Of a DNA stretch of 64,000 nucleotides, positions 43,092 to 49,540 are shown in pieces. The number at the start of each line of letters is the position of its first letter. The first letter of the stretch is position 1. Source of the DNA: Pseudomonas sp. TH43 (lineage in GTDB: Bacteria; Pseudomonadota; Gammaproteobacteria; Pseudomonadales; Pseudomonadaceae). The notes below the pieces were generated by a model that did no database searches, was not told the origin of the DNA, and saw nothing but the letters and a program-made list of their open reading frames with translations. Location of the stretch: contig NZ_JAEKFI010000005.1 in assembly GCF_016650635.1 (NCBI RefSeq), positions 310,001-374,000 on the forward strand. Reading direction: 5' to 3'. The position numbers and the translations under genes are program-made.

Positions 43092-43765
43092 GTGCAGCGC
43101 TCATTGAACAGGTAGCCAAGGCCGCGCACGGTGTCGATCGGTTTGAAACCGGCAGGCCCTTCGAGTTTGCGGCGCAGGCGGCCGACCAACACTTCGATGA
43201 CGTTCGGATCGCGCTCGTCGTCGTCCGGGTAGAGCTGCTCCATCAAACGATCCTTGGGCACCACTTGCTGGTGGTGACGCATGAGGTATTCGAGGATGCG
43301 ATATTCGTAAGCGGTCAGTGCCAGCGGTTGTTCGTCGAGGGTGGCCTGTTTGCGATTGAGGTCGAGCAGCAACGGGCCCGCGACGATAGTCGACTGGGTG
43401 AAACCGCTGGAGCGGCGCAGCAACGCATTCAGGCGCGCATCGAGTTCTTCGAACTGGAACGGTTTCACCACATAGTCGTCGGCGCCAGCCGCGAGGCCTT
43501 CAACCTTGTCCTGCCAGTTACCGCGCGCGGTGAGGATCAGGATCGGGAAGGTCTTGCCGCCGTTGCGCAACTCGCGGATCAGGTCGAGACCGCCCATGCC
43601 CGGCAGACCGAGATCGATCACCGCCAGATCAAAGTTGAACTGTCCGGTCTGATACAGCGCCTCTTCGGCATTGGCCACGGACTCGACCACGTGACCGCTC
43701 TCCGTGAGGCGGGTTTGCAGGTGATGACGCAACAGCGCTTCATCTTCGACGACCAACAGTTTCAT
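43088..43765 (-). CDS. phoP: Response regulator PhoP
   Basis: A 225-residue OmpR-class regulator: receiver with VVEDEALLRHHL, phospho-acceptor Asp51 (AVIDLGLPGMGGLDLI) and Lys in DDYVVKPFQFEEL; then a winged helix ending VEVLVGRLRRKLEGPAGFKPIDTVRGLGYLF. It activates oprH-phoPQ and lipid A modification genes at low Mg2+. It is separated from oprH by 157 bases containing a perfect 29-base-pair inverted repeat. Confidence 0.95.
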   Translation of the reverse strand: MKLLVVEDEALLRHHLQTRLTESGHVVESVANAEEALYQTGQFNFDLAVIDLGLPGMGGLDLIRELRNGGKTFPILILTARGNWQDKVEGLAAGADDYVVKPFQFEELDARLNALLRRSSGFTQSTIVAGPLLLDLNRKQATLDEQPLALTAYEYRILEYLMRHHQQVVPKDRLMEQLYPDDDERDPNVIEVLVGRLRRKLEGPAGFKPIDTVRGLGYLFNERCT

Positions 43766-43816
43766 AACACTCTCCCGGGTAAATCAGAATCTCCAGAAAC
43801 ACACCTGCAGCAGCAA

Positions 43817-43885
43817 AGCTTGCTCGCGCAAGCGGTGGATCAGTCAGTGAGATATCGACTGATCCACCGCTTGCGCGAGCAAGCT
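43817..43885. repeat. Perfect 29-bp inverted repeat between oprH and phoP
   Basis: Arms 43817-43845 and 43857-43885 are exact reverse complements over 29 bases with an 11-base loop. Each arm contains a REP core (GCTTGCTCGCGCAAGC). In the oprH-phoPQ mRNA this would be a very stable hairpin 51-119 bases upstream of phoP. Confidence 0.92.
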
Positions 43886-43922
43886 CTGCTCCTACAATGA
43901 TTTCGCTAAGGCGAACCGCTCC

Positions 43923-44528
43923 TTAGAAATTGTAGTTAGCCGACAGGTAAGTCTGCGCGCTGCTGTTCAAATCCAGCGAGCCTTGTTTGCTGCCGCCACT
44001 TTCTTTCATCTCGGTGCTGGCGTTGCTCATCAGGTAACGGTAACCGAGTTCCACCGAGGTGTTTTGCGAGACTTGCTGCAACACACCGAATTGACCGCCG
44101 ACCGCGTAACCGATGTCGCTGTCACGGCTGTAGCCTGGCGAGTCCTGGGTCAACTTGGTCAGACCGGCAGTCGCACCGCCGAACAGTTTGGTGCTGCCAC
44201 CTACTGGATAGAACAGATCGTAGCTGCCCAGCAAGTTTTCCTGACGCAGTTTAATGCCATTGTGCGAACCGGACACGTTGTCGTAGGTGGCGTAGTAGCG
44301 ACCTTGCGAGTTTTGCTGGCCGAGGCGCACACCGTAGGTGTTGTTGCCGTCAATCGCGCCAGTAGCGTTAGGGTGGTCGAGGTTGTCGTTCAGCGCGTTG
44401 GACTTTTTAACCTTGTCGCTGGTCTGGCCGAACGTCAGGCCGGCGAAGTTCGAAGTAGTGTCGGCGTGGGCCGCGATGCTGGAGCCCAACAGGGTAAAAG
44501 CCAGCAGCAGTTTGTTTAAACGAGTCAT
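43923..44528 (-). CDS. oprH: Outer-membrane protein OprH
   Basis: A 201-residue outer-membrane beta-barrel. The signal peptide is MTRLNKLLLAFTLLGSSIAAHA-DT, followed by alternating strands and an aromatic C-terminus (TYLSANYNF). OprH binds lipopolysaccharide and replaces Mg2+ bridges under Mg2+ limitation. It is the first gene of oprH-phoP-phoQ. AGAGGAA precedes the ATG. A triple 11-bp-spaced TTCAG repeat lies about 68-94 bases upstream. Confidence 0.93.
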   Translation of the reverse strand: MTRLNKLLLAFTLLGSSIAAHADTTSNFAGLTFGQTSDKVKKSNALNDNLDHPNATGAIDGNNTYGVRLGQQNSQGRYYATYDNVSGSHNGIKLRQENLLGSYDLFYPVGGSTKLFGGATAGLTKLTQDSPGYSRDSDIGYAVGGQFGVLQQVSQNTSVELGYRYLMSNASTEMKESGGSKQGSLDLNSSAQTYLSANYNF

Positions 44529-44595
44529 TGAGTTTCCTCTTTCACAGTGCTGTTTGGGTATGGCGCAAGGTTACTGACCCTCCCCTGTACCGCCC

Positions 44596-44622
44596 CTGAA
44601 CACTCTCTGAACCTGACCTGAA
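44596..44622 (-). promoter_or_regulatory. Candidate PhoP box array of oprH
   Basis: On the minus strand TTCAG occurs three times at exactly 11-base spacing (TTCAG-N6-TTCAG-N6-TTCAG). Direct repeats at one helical turn are the binding pattern of OmpR-class regulators such as PhoP. The region lies between oprH and the divergent hydrolase gene. Confidence 0.7.
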
Positions 44623-44670
44623 TCAAATGAACTAGGCTGTTTTGACCCTTTATTGTCAGGAGACCCCACC

Positions 44671-45462
44671 ATGCGTTTGTTTCTCGCCCTCACCTTGCTG
44701 GCCGTCAGCGGCCTCACTCAAGCTGCGATCAAGACCCAGGAAATCCCGTACCAGAGCGCCGATGGCACGAAGCTGATCGGTTATTACGCCTATGACGACG
44801 CAATCAAGGGCAAGCGCCCGGGCATCGTCGTTGTGCATGAATGGTGGGGCCTGAACGATTACGCCAAGCGCCGTGCACGCGATCTCGCCGAACTCGGCTA
44901 CAGCGCTCTGGCGATTGATATGTATGGCGAAGGCAAGAACACCGAGCACCCGAAAGATGCGATGGCGTTCATGCAAGCGGTGAACAAGGATGCCGACGCG
45001 GCCAGTAAACGCTTCGCGGCCGGGCTGGATCTGTTGAAGAAACAGCCGCAGACCGACGTGAATAAACTCGCGGCCATCGGTTATTGCTTTGGCGGTGGTG
45101 TGGTGCTGAATGCTGCGCGTCAGGGTGTGCCGCTGTTGGGCGTGGTGAGTTTCCATGGCGCGCTGGCGACCAACACGCCAGCCAAGCCTGGCAGTGTGAA
45201 GGCGAAAATCCTGGTGGAGCACGGTGCGCTGGACAGCATGGTGACGCCGGACAACGTCACCGCGTTCAAGAGTGAAATGGACAAAGCGGGTGCCGACTAT
45301 AAGTTCGTCAGTCTGGATGGCGCCAAGCACGGCTTTACCAACCCGGACGCTGATCGCTTGAGCCATGGCGAACACGGTGGCCCGGACATCGGGTACAACA
45401 AGGCGGCGGATGAAAAGTCCTGGGCGGACATGAAAGCGTTCTTCCAGAAAATCTTCAGCTGA
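44671..45462 (+). CDS. Dienelactone hydrolase family protein, exported
   Basis: A 263-residue alpha/beta hydrolase with a signal peptide (MRLFLALTLLAVSGLTQA-AI). The catalytic triad fits the family: Cys in IGYCFGGG, Asp in HGALDSMV and His in GAKHGFT; EWWGLND is the oxyanion loop. AGGAGA lies before the ATG at 44671. Exported members hydrolyse unknown esters in the periplasm. It is divergent from oprH and shares its promoter region, so PhoP could affect both. Confidence 0.88.
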   Translation: MRLFLALTLLAVSGLTQAAIKTQEIPYQSADGTKLIGYYAYDDAIKGKRPGIVVVHEWWGLNDYAKRRARDLAELGYSALAIDMYGEGKNTEHPKDAMAFMQAVNKDADAASKRFAAGLDLLKKQPQTDVNKLAAIGYCFGGGVVLNAARQGVPLLGVVSFHGALATNTPAKPGSVKAKILVEHGALDSMVTPDNVTAFKSEMDKAGADYKFVSLDGAKHGFTNPDADRLSHGEHGGPDIGYNKAADEKSWADMKAFFQKIFS

Positions 45463-45484
45463 TCAGAGACACCGCGGCGCGGCT

Positions 45485-45561
45485 ATCGCGAGCAGGCTCA
45501 CTCCCACAGGGGATTTTCTGGGCGGCATAGATCCCGTGTGGGAGCGAGCCTGCTCGCGAAA
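45485..45561. repeat. REP doublet
   Basis: ATCGCGAGCAGGCTCACTCC at 45485 and inverted GTGGGAGCGAGCCTGCTCGC ending near 45561. It lies directly before pcpS, and its translated form produces a spurious N-terminal extension (MGASLLAKA) if an earlier start is used. Confidence 0.8.
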
Positions 45562-45603
45562 GCTTCACCGCCAATCTCGACCTTGGCCCGACTAACCGGC
45601 AAA

Positions 45604-46338
45604 ATGCCCGCCATGAATCTCACCCCCGCCCTGCCCGCCTGCTGCACCGCGCTAGACAGCCATTGGCCGTTGCCCACGGTGTTGCCCGATACCGTGCTGC
45701 TCAGCACTCATTTCGATCCGTCCCGACTGCTCGGCGATGACTTTCAGCGCAGCGCCGTCGTTGCACCGCCAAGCATTCAGCGTTCAGTGGCCAAGCGTCA
45801 GGCAGAATTCCTCGCCGGGCGGATCTGCGCCCGCGCGGCGTTGCAGCAATTGGAAGGCTCGGACGTGGTGCCGGCGATTGGCGAAGATCGTGCGCCGGTA
45901 TGGCCGGCGCATATCTGCGGTTCGATCACCCACAGCACCGGTCGGGCGGCGGCGATTGTTGCCAATAAGCAGCACTGGCGCGGCCTGGGTATGGATCTTG
46001 AGAACCTGCTCAACGCCGAACGTGCCGAGCGCCTGGCGGGGGAAATCCTTACACCGGCAGAAATGCAGCGCATGTCTGCGGGCTCGCGGGATCAACTGGC
46101 GTTGTGGGTCACGCTGACGTTTTCAGTGAAAGAGAGTTTGTTCAAGGCGCTGTACCCGATAGTGCAGAAGCGCTTTTATTTCGAGCATGCTGAAGTACTG
46201 GAGTGGACGGCGGCCGGAGAGGTGAGATTGCGCCTGTTGACGGACTTGTCTGCCGAATGGCGTAACGGCACGGAACTGGAGGCGCAGTTCGGGGTTCAGG
46301 ACGGGAAGTTGTTGAGTCTGGTCAGCATCCACGCCTGA
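45604..46338 (+). CDS. pcpS: 4'-phosphopantetheinyl transferase PcpS
   Basis: A 244-residue enzyme that attaches phosphopantetheine from CoA to acyl- and peptidyl-carrier proteins, including those of siderophore and other non-ribosomal synthetases. Magnesium-binding acidic residues are in GLGMDLENLLNAERAERL, and the SVKESLFKALYPIV motif is diagnostic; AKRQAEFLAGRICAR is the CoA-binding region. It resembles P. aeruginosa PcpS throughout. The start is 45604 or 45613 (MPAMNL); neither has a strong ribosome site. Confidence 0.92.
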   Translation: MPAMNLTPALPACCTALDSHWPLPTVLPDTVLLSTHFDPSRLLGDDFQRSAVVAPPSIQRSVAKRQAEFLAGRICARAALQQLEGSDVVPAIGEDRAPVWPAHICGSITHSTGRAAAIVANKQHWRGLGMDLENLLNAERAERLAGEILTPAEMQRMSAGSRDQLALWVTLTFSVKESLFKALYPIVQKRFYFEHAEVLEWTAAGEVRLRLLTDLSAEWRNGTELEAQFGVQDGKLLSLVSIHA

Positions 46339-46363
46339 AATCATTCGGCGTCTGTTAAGACCG

Positions 46364-46432
46364 CTTCGCGAGCAGGCTCGCTCCCACATTGAAATACGTT
46401 CCCTTGTGGGAGCGAGCCTGCTCGCGAAGAGG
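46364..46432. repeat. REP doublet, near-perfect inverted pair
   Basis: CTTCGCGAGCAGGCTCGCTC at 46364 and GGGAGCGAGCCTGCTCGCGA ending near 46432, between convergent pcpS and the RstB-like kinase gene. Confidence 0.85.
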
Positions 46433-46453
46433 CCAGCCCCGCCACCACACATC

Positions 46454-48064
46454 TCAACGGCGTTCCTGATTGCGCGGCCAGCTCAGACTGAAGCACGCCC
46501 CACCCAGGCTCTTGCTCTTGCCGATGATCGCCCGGCCGTCATGCCAATGGATGATCCGCCGCACAATCGACAATCCCAGGCCATGCCCGCCAGACGCCCG
46601 CGTACGACTGTCGTCCAGACGCAGAAACGGCGTAAAGATCCGCTCCCACGCCACTTCCGGCACACCCGGCCCGTCATCCTCGACGTCGACCCGACAGCGC
46701 AATTGGCCGACCTGATAACTCACCGTCACTTTCGAATGCGCATGGCGCATCGCGTTGCCCACCAGGTTCTGCAGCGCGCGGTGCAGATATCGCGGCTCGG
46801 CTTCGACCCAGGCATCGTCGTTATCGGCGGAGGACAAACACAGCCCTCGCTGCACGGTGACCTCGGCGCGCAACGGCGCCAGCTCCTCGATCACTTGATT
46901 GACCAGTGCATCAAGGTCGATGCGCTGGAACGTCAGCGCTGGCGAACCCTGTTCCAGCCGCGCATAAGTAAGCATTTCATCGACCAGCTTATCGAGGTCC
47001 TCGATGTCGTGATCCATGCCTTCACGGTACTTTTCCAGCGCTTGCGGGGTGGTCGCCGAGCCGATCATCTCCAGGCCGAAACGCAGACGCGCCACTGGCG
47101 TACGCAGTTCATGGGACACCGCCCGCACCAGTTCACGCTGGATCGCGAGCAACTGCTGCAAGTGCTCGGCCATGCCATTGAACGCCGACGCCAGGCGCCC
47201 GACCGAGTCGGCACCGCGCGCCGGCACGCGGGTTTCCAGGCTACCCTTGGCGATTCGTGTGGCCGCCGCTTCAAGACCGCGCAACCGCCGTTCGAGCTGA
47301 CGCACCAGCAGATAAACGATGAGGCCGATCAAGCTCAGCCCCAGCGCGGCGATCAACACCAGCCACTCCGGCGGATACGGATTCATCTGATACAGCGGCC
47401 CGATTTCCAGGACCCACGGCGTACCGACCATGCCGGCAAACACCCGGATCGAATCACCGCCCTTGCCCAGCGCCATCACCGTATCGCCCTCGGACACGCG
47501 ACGACTTTGATCTTCATCCATATCGGCGTCATTCACCGTGACCAATCGCAGGTCGAAACCGAAGCCTTTGTCTTCCTTTAATTGCGCCAAGCGCTTGGGC
47601 TGCTCGCCAACCGGCACGCGCACCAGTTCGTCGGCCAACAGGTAAATCGTCGCACGGGCCAGTTGTTCACTGATCTGCTGCACCTCGCCGGTCAGCACCA
47701 GTTGCTCTTTGTCACTGACCAATCGATAAACCTTTGCCGCATGCGGCCCGGTCTGCTCGACCAGCGCCTGGCCGCGCTGCACACGGGTGCGCTGAGTCAG
47801 ATCGAGATTGGTTTCGTTGAATTTTTTCAGCGCCAACGGGATCCCCAACAGACGCTCCCACACCAGCAACGCGCGATGACGTTCAGTGTCGTTCATCGGT
47901 TGCAGATTGTCGGCCATCAGCGAGAACGTGCCATGGGCCAGACGCTCGCGGTATTGCTCGCTGCGCACTTGGTTGAGCAGGTTCAGCGCCAGCACGCCGA
48001 GCACCGCCACCAGAATCAGCGCTGCGCACATGCCGCCGTAGATGCGCAGAAAGATCGAGTTCAC
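46454..48064 (-). CDS. Sensor histidine kinase, RstB-like (PA1158-type)
   Basis: A 536-residue kinase. TM1 is about residues 8-30, a long periplasmic domain follows (about 200 residues), TM2 is about 233-255 (LVLIAALGLSLIGLIVYLLV), then HAMP. HisKA reads RELVRAVSHELRTPVARLRFGLEM, similar to RstB. HATPase has LVGNAMRHAHSK, DDGPGVPE and GGHGLGLSIV. It is the second gene of a regulator-kinase pair with a 4-base overlap. In P. aeruginosa PA1157/PA1158 occupy the same place before nrdA. The signal is unknown. Confidence 0.85.
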   Translation of the reverse strand: MNSIFLRIYGGMCAALILVAVLGVLALNLLNQVRSEQYRERLAHGTFSLMADNLQPMNDTERHRALLVWERLLGIPLALKKFNETNLDLTQRTRVQRGQALVEQTGPHAAKVYRLVSDKEQLVLTGEVQQISEQLARATIYLLADELVRVPVGEQPKRLAQLKEDKGFGFDLRLVTVNDADMDEDQSRRVSEGDTVMALGKGGDSIRVFAGMVGTPWVLEIGPLYQMNPYPPEWLVLIAALGLSLIGLIVYLLVRQLERRLRGLEAAATRIAKGSLETRVPARGADSVGRLASAFNGMAEHLQQLLAIQRELVRAVSHELRTPVARLRFGLEMIGSATTPQALEKYREGMDHDIEDLDKLVDEMLTYARLEQGSPALTFQRIDLDALVNQVIEELAPLRAEVTVQRGLCLSSADNDDAWVEAEPRYLHRALQNLVGNAMRHAHSKVTVSYQVGQLRCRVDVEDDGPGVPEVAWERIFTPFLRLDDSRTRASGGHGLGLSIVRRIIHWHDGRAIIGKSKSLGGACFSLSWPRNQERR

Positions 48065-48783
48065 AGCGCCAGGTCTGCGCAGGCTTCCGGCACGAACAGA
48101 TAACCTTTGCTGCGGATGGTCTTGATCAGGCGCGGATGGTCGGGGTCGTCGCCAATTTTCGGGCGGATGCGCGAGATGCGTACGTCGATGGAGCGATCCT
48201 GACCGTCGTAGCCGATGCCGCGCAGTGCGGTGAAGATTTCTTCGCGGGACAGAATGCGCCCGGCGTTGGCAACCAGCAGCCAGAGCAGATCGAATTCGGC
48301 ACTGGTCAGTTCGATGCTGTTGTCGCTCAGCCAGGCTTCGCGCAAAGCGTTGTCGACCAGCAGCGGGCCGAATTGCAGGCGACGGGATTTTTCCGCGACC
48401 GGCTCGGCTGTGTCACTGCGTCGCAGCAACGCTTGAATTCGCGCCAGCAACAGTCGTGGGCGCACCGGTTTGCAGACGTAATCGTCGGCACCGAGGTCGA
48501 GGCCCTGAATCTGGTCGGCATCATCCGTGCGCGCGGTGAGCATCAGAATCGGCCCGTCGTAGTGGTCGCGCACCTTGCGACAGATGCTCAGGCCATCTTC
48601 GCCGGGCAACATCAGGTCGAGGATCACCAGATCCGGCTGCTCCTTGATGATCCGCGCCGCCGCCAGCGCACCGTTGCCTTCGATTTCCACACGCAGTCCA
48701 TTGGCTTGCAGGTAGTCGCGCGTGAGTTCGGCCAGTCGCTGGTCATCCTCGACGATCAATACCTGCCAGGCTTGTTGCTCCAC
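48061..48783 (-). CDS. OmpR-family response regulator, RstA-like (PA1157-type)
   Basis: A 240-residue regulator: receiver with LIVEDDQRLAEL, Asp56 (DLVILDLMLPGEDGLSICRKVR) and Lys in DDYVCKPVRP; then a winged helix (LTSAEFDLLWLLVANAGRILSREEIFTALRGIGYDGQDRSIDVRISRIRPKIG). The LPGEDGLSICR stretch resembles RstA. It is divergent from nrdA across about 750 bases and precedes its kinase gene. Confidence 0.87.
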   Translation of the reverse strand: MEQQAWQVLIVEDDQRLAELTRDYLQANGLRVEIEGNGALAAARIIKEQPDLVILDLMLPGEDGLSICRKVRDHYDGPILMLTARTDDADQIQGLDLGADDYVCKPVRPRLLLARIQALLRRSDTAEPVAEKSRRLQFGPLLVDNALREAWLSDNSIELTSAEFDLLWLLVANAGRILSREEIFTALRGIGYDGQDRSIDVRISRIRPKIGDDPDHPRLIKTIRSKGYLFVPEACADLAL

Positions 48784-49097
48784 CGGTGACCTCTGCTTTC
48801 TATTTTTTATTGATAAAGAAGACTATTGCCCGCCAGACACGGTACGCCTCCCGTCTTTTTGTCATGTTTCGGGAGGATAAAAATGCGTTCACATGGCCCG
48901 ATTGTATAAACGGCGTACAGCCAGAACACAAGTCGGTAAATGCGTTCGGACAAGGCGCTTTTTTGTGATAGGGTTCGCGCCCTTAAAAATCCGCTGAAGC
49001 GTTTTTCCAGGCGAAAAAACAGTGACAAACGGTCTAGCTCAGCAGGTCCGCGGCCTACACGGGAATTCCCTGTTTCACCCACAATTTACGCACAGGG

Positions 49098-49106
49098 TTA
49101 TCCACA
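49098..49106 (+). promoter_or_regulatory. DnaA box upstream of nrdA
   Basis: TTATCCACA is a perfect consensus DnaA box, 28 bases before the first NrdR-like core. In E. coli DnaA regulates nrdAB. Confidence 0.75.
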
Positions 49107-49133
49107 GGCTGTCCGTTGCAATTCGCCCCCAAA

Positions 49134-49180
49134 ACGCATTATCTTGTAGCCCGCGCTCTAAAAAACCCTACATGTAGGGT
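49134..49180 (+). promoter_or_regulatory. Two NrdR-type boxes upstream of nrdA
   Basis: Cores CATTATCTTG (49137-49146) and CTACATGTAG (49168-49177) each match 8 of 10 positions of the NrdR core CwAtATaTwG. They are 31 bases apart, three helical turns, the usual spacing of paired NrdR boxes. Confidence 0.75.
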
Positions 49181-49540
49181 TTTGTGCAAAAAACCAAACA
49201 CAAACCGGACAGTGAATTCAAGGCTTTTAATTGCCATTGTCGGGTTGAACCAAACGTATTTTCACAAGCCCAAACCGCGCCTGCGGATGGCTACCGTTTT
49301 TCCGTCGTACGCGACGATAACGGTACGGGTGTTGCAGTCCGAAACTGCTCCCCGAAAGGAATGCGGTTTCACGCGTATCGCGTGCACCGAAGACTTCGGC
49401 ATGGAAGCGGCGCTCACAAGGCCCCTTCCTGAACTGTCCCGAAGTCGTTATACCCGGCGCGTGCCGGTTGTAGTGCTTCAGGACGGAACGGTGGGCACCG
49501 TGATGGTGCCCAAACAAACATAGAGAACGTGGAGACACCC

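Larger units (their letters stand above)
48784..49540. other. Long nrdA upstream region
   Basis: No full-length gene is supported. It holds a tiny ORF with a strong ribosome site (48883-48909, MRSHGPIV), a DnaA box (49098-49106), two NrdR-like boxes (49134-49180), and about 350 bases of leader to nrdA. The leader includes a perfect hairpin TGGGCACC-GTGAT-GGTGCCCA at 49492-49512. Confidence 0.6.

Noticed and set aside
45538..45603. Upstream in-frame start for pcpS
   Set aside because: The added residues (MGASLLAKAS...) are translated REP sequence rather than conserved protein.
49116..49523. Possible small protein in the nrdA leader
   Set aside because: No ribosome site, no recognisable pattern, and it overlaps the NrdR boxes and leader hairpins; better explained as regulatory DNA.
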